Source: an uncultured Desulfovibrio sp. (GTDB taxonomy: Bacteria; Desulfobacterota; Desulfovibrionia; Desulfovibrionales; Desulfovibrionaceae). From it: a stretch of DNA of 19,838 bases. Below the pieces are notes generated by a model. That model saw only the letters and a list, made by a program, of their open reading frames with translations. It did no database searches and was not told the origin of the DNA. Position numbers and translations under genes: made by a program. Shown piece by piece: positions 1 to 7,351 of this stretch (the stretch's first letter is position 1; each line of letters begins with the position of its first letter). The DNA lies in contig USBZ01000033.1 of NCBI GenBank assembly GCA_900553065.1, positions 1 to 19,838 of the forward strand. Reading direction: 5' to 3'.

Positions 1-43
1 AAGGCTTCGCCTTTTTGGAACTCCCCGCATAGCGGGGAGTTTT
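1..43 (+). terminator. Tandem hairpins, plus-strand terminator-like
   Basis: Two small hairpins sit at the window edge. The first is AAGGC/GCCTT around a TTC loop (1-13) followed by T's. The second is a 9-bp perfect stem, ACTCCCCGC (20-28) pairing with GCGGGGAGT (32-40) around ATA, followed by TTTT. The T-tract lies on the plus-strand side, so they would end a plus-strand transcript from outside the window. That upstream gene is not visible. Confidence 0.55.
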
Positions 44-47
44 CAGT

Positions 48-83
48 CTTAAAAAGAAAGCCGACCCCGGGGGTGGGGTCGGC
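48..83 (-). terminator. Rho-independent terminator of the gap-pps operon
   Basis: A 9-bp perfect stem (60-68 with 75-83; GCCGACCCC/GGGGTCGGC) has a 6-base loop. Read on the minus strand it is followed by CTTTCTTTTT (the A-rich 51-60 on the plus strand). It lies 116 bases downstream of the stop codon of the PEP-synthase-like gene. The 3' untranslated stretch between them holds three more stems: 165-175/179-189 (11 bp perfect, no T-tract), 129-135/155-161, and 97-103/115-121. The last is followed by TTTTT on the plus strand and could act as a weak plus-strand terminator. Confidence 0.75.
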
Positions 84-199
84 CGTCTGAGAAGGAGGCG
101 GGAGAAACGCCGGATCCCGCCTTTTTCCGGAGCAGACATTATGCTCTCGGCAGCCTGCTCCGATCCGGGCGGGACAACGTCCCGCCCGGCTTTATGTCG

Positions 200-3100
200 T
201 TACGCCGTCGCGAACTTTTCGCGCTGCACCCGGAGAGCTTCAGCCTGCTCTTCCCAGCTGGCGAAACCGGCCTGCTGGAGAGCGTCGAACACCGTGGCGT
301 CCCAGTCCCAAGCCGCGTAGGTCACGGGCTTGTGGAACGTGCGGCGGAACTCGGCCAGCTTATTGCGGGCGTCATGCTCAAAGGGAGTGCTGAAGCAGGC
401 GGAAAGCTCCTTGTGGAGACGGCCCACTTCCTCATCGTACCAGGCGCGGATCTCAGCAGGTTCCGTCAGCGCGGCGGCTTCGCCATAGCCGTGCTTTTCA
501 AGCAGGCCGTGCAGCTTGGCCACATGCTGCCGGTGCAGCCAGCCGCCGAGGCCGGAGCTGGGAATGTGTTCGGCTTCCACAGCGGCGAAGTCGGCCTTGG
601 TGCGCATATAGGTATCGGGAACCACGGAGGCGGAAACGATGCCCGCAATGGCCACCATGCCGCGCAGAATCTCACTGTTGGCCACGCCCTGACCGCAGAA
701 GCCCACCTTCTTGCAGAACTTCTGACCGGTGAAGATGGTGGTCAGAATGGCCCAGATGACGGCCGGATCCTCTTCGTCATAGATGTGCGTGAGTTCCGCG
801 TTGTCACGGTCGGTAGCCAGCACCATCTGCGTCATGTCGTTGGAGCCGATGGAGAAGCCGTCGAACTCGCTGATGAACTGACGGGCCAGAATGGCGTTGG
901 AAGGCAGTTCCGACATGAGCAGGATCTTGAGACCTTCCTCGCCGCTGCGCAGGCCGTGCACGTCGGCCAGATAGGAACGCATGGAGCGGGCCTGTTCCAG
1001 CGTACGCACGAAGGGCAGCATGAGCATGAGGTTCTTGCCGCCGTACAGGGTACGGGCACGCTTGAAGGCTTCGATTTCCCAGTCGTGAATGTCGCGGGAA
1101 ACGCCGCGATAGCCGAGCATGGGGTTGTCTTCGTTGTGTTCAAACAGGCAGCCGCCGAGCAGGTTGCGGTACTCGTTGCTCTTGAAGTCCGTGGTGCGGT
1201 ACACGATGTCCTTGCCGTAGAAAGCCATGGCAAACAGGGCAAGGTTGCGGCCGAGAGTACGGATATAGTGATCGCGGCCGCTGGTATGGCCGTTGGTCAC
1301 GATAAGCTGTTCGATCTTTTCAGGAATGCTGCGGATTTCCTCGATTTCCTTGCCGAGGCGGGTACGGGCGGCCACGCTGCGGCGTATGGCGCCGATGTGG
1401 AACAGCACTTCCTGCACGAGAGGCTTCTTGGCAGCCGCGGACACGGCGACCTTCACGTCTTCCTCGGTCACGGTGGAGCCGGGTTCGTCGGCGCCCATGA
1501 CAATGCGGACGTGGGTGCGCAGACTGTCGGAAGTCTGAAGAACTTCCTCATTCATTTCCGCGCGCTGCATGTATTCGGCCATGAGGGCTTCCGCACGGGA
1601 CACGCTGGAGGTATTGGCATAGAGAGATGCCATGTCCATGAGCTGAACCACATAAGGCTTCAGCTGCACGTCGGCAAAGGGCGAGCGCACCTGACCAACG
1701 GCGATCTGTTCGGACACGCGGCGGCTGACCTGCTCTTCAAGTTCCACCAGACGACGTTCCACGAAGCCTTCCAGCGTGCCGTTGTCATAGGCTTCCAGAG
1801 CGGCGGGATGGGCGCCGATGTTGCCCAGCATGAATTCCGCACGGAGCAGCCCCACTTCAAAGTCCGGCACGTTGCGCAGGCGGGACAGGAACAGAGCCTG
1901 ATTCACGTCGGCCAGCACGATGCCCACATGGGTACGGGTTGCAGGCAGCTTGGAGATGTCCAGTTCGCCGCCCACTTCGCACAGGGGAAGCAGGCCGCGA
2001 TATACCAGACCGCGCGTACCGTCCACGGTGACGGGCATGCCGTCCATGGCACGCATGGCCAGAGGATTCTGCACGCCGATGACGGCGGCAATGCCGAGCT
2101 CACGGGAGCTGATGGCCGCATGGCTGGTGTCGCCGCCTACGTTGGCGATGATGGCGGAAGCCACGCGCATGCCGGGCACCATGTCGGGATCGGTGCGTTC
2201 GGCGGCAAGGATGTCGCCGGGATGAATGCGGTTCAGTTCCAGAGCGGAACGCAGGAAACGCACCGTGCCCTGTCCGGCGCCGCGGGAAGCGCCGTTGCCG
2301 GAGAGAAGCACTTCACCCTTGGCGGCCGCTTCGGGAAGCACTTCCTTACGGCGCATGAAAATGGTGTGGGGATGCTCATCGAGTTCGGCGTTCCAGCGGG
2401 TTTCGGGACGGGCCTGCACGAACCAGAGGCGCTGCTTGTCGTCGATGCAGAACTCGGTATCCATGATGATGCCGCCGTACGCCTTGCTGATGGCGCGCAC
2501 GCCCTGCGCGACTTCGATGGGCTGATTGTCGCCGAGAGCCCACTGATTCACTTCGTTTTCCGGCACGGACTCGATATGCGTGCCGTCGTCGCCTTCATTG
2601 TAGACCATGCGCACGGTCTTGCGGCCCATGAAGCGCAGAACCACGTCGGTGCCGTCGTCGCGCTGGAAGACATAGAACTTGTCGGGAGTCACCATGCCGC
2701 CCACGATGGATTCGCCGAGACCGTAGCTCGAGTCGATGCTGACGAGGTCGTTGCGGCTCGTGCCGCGGCAGCCGGTGGCCGTATCGGCGGAGAAGGCCGT
2801 GCCGGCCACCACGGGACGGATCATGCGCATGATGCAGACGGACAGGGCCGTATTTTCAATGGCCCATTCCTTGCGAGCGGACTCGGCAATGGAAGGATCG
2901 CCTTCCTTTTCGGCATGAGCCACGGCATCGAGAATGGCTTCGCGGCGATAGGTCATGGAACGAAGGTTGTAGGCGGAGGCGCAGTCCCAGAGATAGGCTT
3001 CGGCCACGGCATCTTCGCCCGTGATGTTCAGGAAGGTATCCTGAAGACCGGCAAACGCCTTCTTGCGGGAGTCCTCGCCGGCGGCGGAAGAACGCACGGC

Positions 3101-3655
3101 AACGGGGAACTCTCCTTCTCCGGCTTCGTCGCACATGTCGCGATAGGCGCGGCGCACGGCCTCGTCCACTTCGGCAGGCAGGGAAATGGAAAGAATGGCG
3201 GCCTGCACCAGCATGGAGCGGCGGCGGAGCTGGTCGATGTTTTCCTGCGATTCCGCAAAGCCGTGCACCACCTGATTGATGAAGTCGCGCAGGCAGGTGC
3301 TGGCGCTCTTGCCAGCACCGCGTTCACGGATCTCGGCGGCGGCACGACGCACGAAGCTGCCGAAGAAGCTGTGGTCGGAAGCCACGGCGGGGGAGGTCCA
3401 GTCGACCTCGGCCATGGCGGAGTCCACAACGTCGTACACAAGGGAAGCATTCACGCGGCTTTCATCGAGAACCACATGAAAGGCCGTGGCGGGAATGGCG
3501 CGGAACTGCGGCGTACGGATGCCCTCCACGCGGCTGATGAGCGCGGTATTGTAGTTCTTGCCGCCCACCAGCATTTCCGCAGATTCGCCCATGCGGACGA
3601 TGTCCGCGCCGGTCATAATAAAACGGGAACCAGTTTCGTTCATGGTATCGCTCAT
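200..3655 (-). CDS. ppsA: Phosphoenolpyruvate synthase-like PEP-utilising enzyme, oversized (1151 aa)
   Basis: Predicted to convert pyruvate, ATP and water to PEP, AMP and phosphate in the cytoplasm, the entry step of gluconeogenesis. The order is an N-terminal ATP/pyruvate-binding domain (about residues 12-425; VRSSAAGEDS near 186 and the following AGLQDTFLN), a swivelling phosphohistidine domain (GGDTSHAAISSRE, His512), and a C-terminal TIM-barrel domain (LRAEF at about 604, GSNDMTQ at 937, catalytic Cys in FCGQG at 987). SND and CGQG favour PEP synthase over pyruvate phosphate dikinase. It is much longer than the classical enzyme of about 790 aa. There is an extra helical segment of roughly 135 residues between LRAEF and the DFKSNEY motif (about 818), and about 110 extra residues after the Cys motif. 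I chose the ATG at 3655 because GAGAGG lies 7 bases upstream; a longer frame to 3697 lacks a ribosome site. It follows gap by 69 bp and is probably co-transcribed with it. All key catalytic residues are present, but the exact substrate is untested. Confidence 0.88.
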   Translation of the reverse strand: MSDTMNETGSRFIMTGADIVRMGESAEMLVGGKNYNTALISRVEGIRTPQFRAIPATAFHVVLDESRVNASLVYDVVDSAMAEVDWTSPAVASDHSFFGSFVRRAAAEIRERGAGKSASTCLRDFINQVVHGFAESQENIDQLRRRSMLVQAAILSISLPAEVDEAVRRAYRDMCDEAGEGEFPVAVRSSAAGEDSRKKAFAGLQDTFLNITGEDAVAEAYLWDCASAYNLRSMTYRREAILDAVAHAEKEGDPSIAESARKEWAIENTALSVCIMRMIRPVVAGTAFSADTATGCRGTSRNDLVSIDSSYGLGESIVGGMVTPDKFYVFQRDDGTDVVLRFMGRKTVRMVYNEGDDGTHIESVPENEVNQWALGDNQPIEVAQGVRAISKAYGGIIMDTEFCIDDKQRLWFVQARPETRWNAELDEHPHTIFMRRKEVLPEAAAKGEVLLSGNGASRGAGQGTVRFLRSALELNRIHPGDILAAERTDPDMVPGMRVASAIIANVGGDTSHAAISSRELGIAAVIGVQNPLAMRAMDGMPVTVDGTRGLVYRGLLPLCEVGGELDISKLPATRTHVGIVLADVNQALFLSRLRNVPDFEVGLLRAEFMLGNIGAHPAALEAYDNGTLEGFVERRLVELEEQVSRRVSEQIAVGQVRSPFADVQLKPYVVQLMDMASLYANTSSVSRAEALMAEYMQRAEMNEEVLQTSDSLRTHVRIVMGADEPGSTVTEEDVKVAVSAAAKKPLVQEVLFHIGAIRRSVAARTRLGKEIEEIRSIPEKIEQLIVTNGHTSGRDHYIRTLGRNLALFAMAFYGKDIVYRTTDFKSNEYRNLLGGCLFEHNEDNPMLGYRGVSRDIHDWEIEAFKRARTLYGGKNLMLMLPFVRTLEQARSMRSYLADVHGLRSGEEGLKILLMSELPSNAILARQFISEFDGFSIGSNDMTQMVLATDRDNAELTHIYDEEDPAVIWAILTTIFTGQKFCKKVGFCGQGVANSEILRGMVAIAGIVSASVVPDTYMRTKADFAAVEAEHIPSSGLGGWLHRQHVAKLHGLLEKHGYGEAAALTEPAEIRAWYDEEVGRLHKELSACFSTPFEHDARNKLAEFRRTFHKPVTYAAWDWDATVFDALQQAGFASWEEQAEALRVQREKFATA

Positions 3656-3724
3656 AAAGGCCTCTCGGTCATGTTTCGGGGAAAAGCGCCCCTGCATTGC
3701 ATTCGGAATTGCCGCAGACTCGTT

Positions 3725-4732
3725 TTACGCTTCCAGATGGGAAGCCACGAGGCGGATCAGACGGCCGAGCTGATGCGTAAAGCCGGATTCGTTGTCGTAC
3801 CAGACCACGACCTTGAGCATGGTCTTGTTCATGACGGTCGTGAAGGAAGCATCAATGGTGCCGCCGTGGGTGTCGCCCACATAGTCGATGGACACCAGAG
3901 GCTCGTCACAGTAGCCGAGCGCCTCGTAAAGCCAGGTTTCGGAAGCGTACTTGAGAGCGGCGTTGACTTCCTGCGCGGTGACTTCCGTCTTGAGTTCGCA
4001 GGTGAAGTCCACCAGAGAAACGTCGGGGGTGGGAACGCGCAGGGCGCCGCCGTTGAGCAGACCCTTGAGTTCGGGAATGACCAAACCCACGGCCGCAGCG
4101 GCGCCCGTGGTGGTGGGAATGATGGACAGACCGGCGGCACGACCGCGACGCAGATCCTTCTGCGTGCCGTCCAGAAGACGCTGGCTCATGGTATAGGAAT
4201 GAATGGTGGTCATGAGACCGTGAAGAATGCCGAATTCGTTGTGCAGCACCTTGACGGCGGGAGCCAGGCAGTTGGTGGTGCAGGAGGCGGCGGAAATGAC
4301 GTCGTGCTTCTCAGGATCGTAAATATCCTGGTTCACGCCCATGACAATGGTGGCGTCGGCGTCATTGCAGGGCGCGGAAATGATGACCTTCTTGGCGCCG
4401 CAGTTCATGTGGAGCGCCAGCAGATCACGCTTTCTCAGCGTGCCGGAAGTATCCACAACGATGTCCACGCCATAGTCGCCCCACTTCCATTCGCCCTTGT
4501 CGCAGCGGGTGATGGAGATTTCACGACCGTCGAGCCTCAGACCGTTTTCCGTGGATTCCACCTTGCCGGGGAAGCGACCATGCACGGAATCGTACTTGAG
4601 CAGATACGCCATTTCCTCGTTGCTGGCGCGATGACCGTTGATGACCACCACTTCACACTGAGGAAAAAGATGCATGACACGAAGCAGATATCTGCCGATA
4701 CGCCCAAAACCGTTGATGCCTATCCTGATCAT
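3725..4732 (-). CDS. gap: Glyceraldehyde-3-phosphate dehydrogenase, type I (335 aa), possibly NADP-using
   Basis: Interconverts glyceraldehyde-3-phosphate and 1,3-bisphosphoglycerate in central metabolism. Visible are the Rossmann motif INGFGRIGR (6-14), the catalytic SCTTNC with Cys151, the paired His178 in TTIHSYT, the RVPTPDVSLVDF segment and the C-terminal YDNESGF. The length is normal. The residues that normally select NAD differ: the usual Asp after the second beta strand (VND) is Gly33 (ING, followed by His-Arg), and the usual Leu-Pro before the KDLRR helix is Gly189-Thr190. In known families these replacements occur in NADP-accepting GAPDHs, including gluconeogenic GapB-type and plastid/cyanobacterial enzymes, so an NADP-linked gluconeogenic role beside PEP synthase is inferred. 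An AAGGA site lies 7 bases before the ATG, and the start overlaps the stop of a possible 9-codon leader ORF. Confidence 0.95.
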   Translation of the reverse strand: MIRIGINGFGRIGRYLLRVMHLFPQCEVVVINGHRASNEEMAYLLKYDSVHGRFPGKVESTENGLRLDGREISITRCDKGEWKWGDYGVDIVVDTSGTLRKRDLLALHMNCGAKKVIISAPCNDADATIVMGVNQDIYDPEKHDVISAASCTTNCLAPAVKVLHNEFGILHGLMTTIHSYTMSQRLLDGTQKDLRRGRAAGLSIIPTTTGAAAAVGLVIPELKGLLNGGALRVPTPDVSLVDFTCELKTEVTAQEVNAALKYASETWLYEALGYCDEPLVSIDYVGDTHGGTIDASFTTVMNKTMLKVVVWYDNESGFTHQLGRLIRLVASHLEA

Positions 4733-4758
4733 GAGGGAATCCTTTTTTTGACGGCCAT
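4729..4758 (-). CDS. Possible 9-codon leader peptide upstream of gap
   Basis: The ATG at 4758 is preceded by a strong ribosome site (GGAGGT, 6-base spacer) and encodes MAVKKRIPS before a TGA that overlaps the gap start as ATGA. The gap ribosome site lies inside this short frame, so ribosomes finishing the leader could re-initiate on gap (translational coupling). The SD and the exact overlap are visible; that the peptide is made is inference. No terminator or anti-terminator pair is evident between it and gap, so I do not call attenuation. Confidence 0.35.
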   Translation of the reverse strand: MAVKKRIPS

Positions 4759-5029
4759 GAGGCGACCTCCGGTCTCCCTGACTTCCAGAAAAACCTTGCG
4801 CGGGGCCTGATGAAAATCAACCTACAGGAAGCCCGTGTCCGCAGAACGGCAGAATCATGGCAGTTGCGTGACAGTCTCCGGCGGAAATGTCCACGGTACG
4901 CGCCCCGAAGCCGGCAGGATACGGAGTCTTACGTCACTTCGCCGAAACGATGTTCCAGTCCGGCGCAGGCAAAAGACGCCTCACTTCATCGGAGCTGCTG
5001 TCATTTTACAGAAACATATCGGGACATTA

Positions 5030-5073
5030 AAACAAAATCGACCCGGGACGGAAAGGATGATCCCGGGTCGATT
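5030..5073 (-). terminator. Strong minus-strand terminator with no annotated gene upstream
   Basis: A 13-bp perfect stem (5036-5048, AATCGACCCGGGA, with 5061-5073) has a 12-base loop. On the minus strand it is followed by TTTTGTTTT, whereas on the plus strand the following bases are CCATCC, so it works in the minus direction. No minus-strand protein gene lies between it and 5324. It therefore most likely ends the candidate small RNA described next, and it also shields gap from read-through. Confidence 0.75.
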
Positions 5074-5190
5074 CCATCCGGCATCCTGCGGGTGTGGAGC
5101 CGGCGACGCCGCATGCTTCGTTGCCACAGGAAGCATTCGGCCCATTCTGTTCTCTGAGGTTTGGCTGTTCCCTCATGAGAACCCAGCCTA
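5030..5190 (-). ncRNA. Candidate structured small RNA, family unknown
   Basis: Upstream of the orphan minus-strand terminator lie three further stems. H3 (5078-5103) pairs CCGGC-TCC with GGA-GCCGG with one bulge. H2 (5108-5141) is a 7-bp and a 4-bp stem separated by one mismatch, with a 10-base loop. H1 (5163-5188) has 4+4 bp with a two-base bulge. A chain of four hairpins ending in an intrinsic terminator, with no credible ORF, is typical of a bacterial sRNA. I checked by eye for SRP RNA, tmRNA, RNase P and 6S signatures and did not recognise any. The 5' end is uncertain: a weak TAGGCT at 5185-5190, 10 bases from the last Pho-like repeat, would put the start near 5178 and exclude much of H1. 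A 5' leader function for the plus-strand regulator gene is possible but lacks a terminator in that direction. Confidence 0.45.
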
Positions 5191-5200
5191 TTGGACATCA

Positions 5201-5240
5201 GTGACCAACTGAGGGCAGTTATGTGTCAATTGTGTGACAG
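5201..5240 (-). promoter_or_regulatory. Pho-box-like array of four 11-bp-phased repeats
   Basis: On the minus strand, heptamers start exactly every 11 bases: CTGTCAC (5240-5234), TTGACAC (5229-5223), CTGCCCT (5218-5212) and TGGTCAC (5207-5201). The known PhoB site is two or more CTGTCAT-type heptamers in 11-bp direct repeat, and other OmpR-family regulators also bind 10-11-bp direct repeats. The array lies just upstream of a PhoB-like regulator gene, so autoregulation is likely. Its orientation also points towards the candidate small RNA on the minus strand. The third repeat is the weakest match. Confidence 0.5.
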
Positions 5241-5258
5241 TCTTCTCTTTTTTATAAA
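5230..5258 (+). promoter_or_regulatory. Probable promoter of the two-component operon
   Basis: TTGTGT (5230-5235) and TATAAA (5253-5258) are separated by 17 bases, giving a predicted start near 5265 and a leader of about 60 bases. The -35 region overlaps the first Pho-like repeat, consistent with control by the encoded regulator. The -10 is good and the -35 moderate. Confidence 0.5.
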
Positions 5259-5324
5259 AATATGTCATTCTCCCCCAAGTAGAAGGCCCGGTATTTTTAT
5301 TTGATGTGTGACACTGAGGAAATC

Positions 5325-6008
5325 ATGAGCGAAAGCCTCATTCTCGTCGTAGACGACGAACAGGATATACGCGACCTGCTGGTCTTCAACCTCAAACGCG
5401 AAGGATATGCCACTCTGGAAGCCGCCGACGGCATGACAGCCCTTGAACTGGCCAGAAACAACAGACCGGCTCTTATTCTTCTCGACGTCATGCTGCCCCG
5501 GATGGACGGGCTCGCCGTATGCCGGGAACTGGGCAAGGACAGATCCACGGAAAACATCCCGGTCATCATGCTTACCGCCCGCGGGGACGATGTGGACCGC
5601 ATCGTCGGCTTTGAACTCGGCGCCGACGACTATGTGGTCAAGCCCTTCAATACCCGCGAACTTCTGCTCCGCATCAAGGCCATGCTCCGTCGGCGCGCCG
5701 CACAGAAGGACGACGATCCCATTCTGCGCTGCCACGGCGTCTGTCTCGATCCGCAGGCGCACAAGGTGACCGTAAACGACAAACCCGTGGAACTTACGGC
5801 CATACAGTTCTGTCTTCTTCAGGATCTCATGCAGAATCCCGGCTGCGTACGTTCCCGCGAAGAACTCCTCAGCTCCGTCTGGGATTATCAGTTCGACGGC
5901 TACGACCGTACGGTGGATACCCATATCAAGCGCCTGCGCGCCCGCCTCGGCGAAGCCGCAGACATCATCGAAACCGTGCGCGGCATAGGCTATCGCTGCA
6001 AGGGATAA
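5325..6008 (+). CDS. PhoB/OmpR-family response regulator (227 aa)
   Basis: Cytoplasmic transcription factor activated by phosphorylation. The receiver domain (about 3-120) has the acidic pair Asp10-Asp11, phospho-acceptor Asp54 (ILLDVMLPRMDG), Thr84 in MLTARG and Lys106 in VVKPF. The C-terminal winged-helix domain (about 130-226) ends with the RTVDTHIKRLRARLG recognition helix and RGIGYRCKG wing. Of OmpR-family members it most resembles PhoB. The ATG at 5325 is preferred over TTG/ATG at 5301/5304 because GAGGA lies 4 bases before it and the family normally starts a few residues before the first beta strand. It is followed after 4 bases by its kinase gene. The Pho-box-like array upstream supports a phosphate-type regulator, but no phosphate transport genes are in the window, so the signal is unproven. 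Confidence 0.92.
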   Translation: MSESLILVVDDEQDIRDLLVFNLKREGYATLEAADGMTALELARNNRPALILLDVMLPRMDGLAVCRELGKDRSTENIPVIMLTARGDDVDRIVGFELGADDYVVKPFNTRELLLRIKAMLRRRAAQKDDDPILRCHGVCLDPQAHKVTVNDKPVELTAIQFCLLQDLMQNPGCVRSREELLSSVWDYQFDGYDRTVDTHIKRLRARLGEAADIIETVRGIGYRCKG

Positions 6009-6012
6009 GCTC

Positions 6013-7149
6013 ATGAAAGCCCCCTCCATCATTGCGAACAGGGAATCCTGCTTCACCGATCTTACGGCTCCCCAGCCCGAGGAGCCGGTCAAAACGCCGT
6101 GTCCGGCCAGCCCCATTCCACTCGACAGCATTCTCGACAGTCTGGACGAAGGCGTGCTCATTCTCAACAAGCAGGGCGTGGTGCTCAAGGCCAACCCGTC
6201 CTTCTGCCGGCTTTTCACCTCCAATGCCGTGGGCATGCCCGCCTCCTCGGTCGTCCCCGGCTCCACCTTCCGTGAAATGCTCGACGCCTTTCTCCACGAT
6301 TTTCTTCCCGAACGACATTCCTCCCCAGCCTTCCGCATCACGCTGGACAAGGACCTCGTGCTCAGCGTCCGCATCACGCCGCTCAAGGATCAGGATCCTC
6401 TCTTCGCCAACGAATCGGCTCCCCATGCCGTAGTGGTGTTCCACAACATCAGCGATCTCGTCCGCATGAACAGAAGGCGCAGAGAATTCATGGGCGAAAT
6501 AGCCCACGAACTGCGCACTCCGCTCACCACCATCATAGGCTTTGCCGAAACCATTCTCGATCTGCCGGCCCACCATACCGAAGACCGGCAGAAGTTCACC
6601 GGAACCATTCTGCGCAACGCCCGTCACATGGCCCTGCTGGTGGAAGACATGCTGCGGCTTTCCAAGCTGGAGAGCGGCATCGTTCCCCTGCAGCTTACCT
6701 GCGTCCGCGCCGCCTTCGTCCTCGAAGACGCCCTCGATGCCTGCACTCCGCACCTGGAAGCCAAGGAGCTGACGGCCGACATCCATATGGACAGGACCAT
6801 GAACATCCGGGCCGATGCCCACTACATCACACAGGTCTTCCGCAATCTTCTGGAAAACGCCTGCCGCTATGCCCCCCAAGGCAGCGTCATCACCATCACC
6901 GGCGAACCTTCGCCCTTTGAGGCCGCAGCCGTGTTCACCGTGTCGGATCAGGGACCGGGCATTCCCGAATCCGACTGCGAACGCATTTTCGAACGTTTCT
7001 ACAGAGTGGAAAAGGAGCGGGTCTCCCCGTCCTCCACGGGACTCGGACTTGCCATCTGCAAGCACATCGTGGAGCGCCACGGCGGCATTATCCGGGCGGA
7101 AAAGGGACCGGGCGGCATGTTCCTCTTCACTGTTCCTCTGGCACAGTAG
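6013..7149 (+). CDS. PhoR-like sensor histidine kinase without membrane segments (378 aa)
   Basis: Partner kinase of the preceding regulator, 4 bases downstream with an AAGGGA ribosome site. The order is an N-terminal tail (1-37), a PAS domain (about 38-148; ILDSLDEGVLILNKQGVVLKANPSF), a HisKA dimerisation helix with phospho-acceptor His165 in EIAHELRTPLTTIIGF, and a HATPase domain (N-box NLLENACRYAP at 278-288, G1 DQGPGIP at 312-318, FERFYRV, and G2 TGLGLAI at 342-348). I see no hydrophobic stretch long enough to cross the membrane, whereas E. coli-type PhoR has N-terminal membrane helices. It is therefore predicted to be cytosolic, sensing through its PAS domain or an accessory protein. The chemistry is certain; the signal is unknown. 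Confidence 0.92.
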   Translation: MKAPSIIANRESCFTDLTAPQPEEPVKTPCPASPIPLDSILDSLDEGVLILNKQGVVLKANPSFCRLFTSNAVGMPASSVVPGSTFREMLDAFLHDFLPERHSSPAFRITLDKDLVLSVRITPLKDQDPLFANESAPHAVVVFHNISDLVRMNRRRREFMGEIAHELRTPLTTIIGFAETILDLPAHHTEDRQKFTGTILRNARHMALLVEDMLRLSKLESGIVPLQLTCVRAAFVLEDALDACTPHLEAKELTADIHMDRTMNIRADAHYITQVFRNLLENACRYAPQGSVITITGEPSPFEAAAVFTVSDQGPGIPESDCERIFERFYRVEKERVSPSSTGLGLAICKHIVERHGGIIRAEKGPGGMFLFTVPLAQ

Positions 7150-7155
7150 GAAAAG

Positions 7156-7172
7156 CCCGCAATCCGTGCGGG
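7156..7172. terminator. Weak hairpin after the kinase gene
   Basis: A 6-bp stem (CCCGCA, 7156-7161, with TGCGGG, 7167-7172) follows the kinase stop codon by 6 bases. It lacks a plus-strand T-tract (AAATCCCCCC follows); on the minus strand it is followed by CTTTTCC. It may slow transcription or protect the mRNA 3' end, but it is not a convincing plus-strand terminator. Confidence 0.3.
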
Positions 7173-7190
7173 AAATCCCCCCTTTCGGTG

Positions 7191-7218
7191 TTGACATCCC
7201 CCCGGAAAACCCATAAAA
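7191..7218 (+). promoter_or_regulatory. Promoter of tRNA-Thr
   Basis: A consensus TTGACA (7191-7196) is followed after 16 bases by ATAAAA (7213-7218), about 15 bases before the mature tRNA 5' end at 7233. Position and sequence fit a sigma-70-type tRNA promoter. Confidence 0.65.
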
Positions 7219-7232
7219 GAGATGTCCGAAGC

Positions 7233-7308
<76 letters not shown>

Positions 7309-7316
7309 GTGAAATC

Positions 7317-7351
7317 AAGCACCTGCAGGTAACAATGCAGGTGCTTTTTTT
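7317..7351 (+). terminator. Terminator of tRNA-Thr
   Basis: A 10-bp perfect stem AAGCACCTGC (7317-7326) with GCAGGTGCTT (7337-7346), a 10-base loop and a run of seven T's form a textbook intrinsic terminator 9 bases after the tRNA. The stretch from 7352 to 7615 beyond it holds no gene I can support; it becomes very A+T-rich from about 7560, and no clear terminator for the converging sigma-54 gene is visible. Confidence 0.92.

Noticed and set aside
194..4810. A 1538-codon open frame on the plus strand covering pps and gap
   Set aside because: It is the antisense shadow of two clearly conserved minus-strand enzymes. Its translation is rich in His, Gly and Ala with no recognisable domain and it lacks a ribosome site.
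5036..5200. Known RNA families (6S, SRP, tmRNA, RNase P, common riboswitches) for the hairpin chain
   Set aside because: None of the conserved core motifs I know for these families is visible; left as an unknown candidate.
4810..5212. Overlapping plus-strand open frames of 115 and 125 codons, and a 65-codon minus frame at 5001-5198
   Set aside because: They run through the orphan terminator and the hairpin chain, have no ribosome site and have low-complexity Arg/Ser-rich translations.
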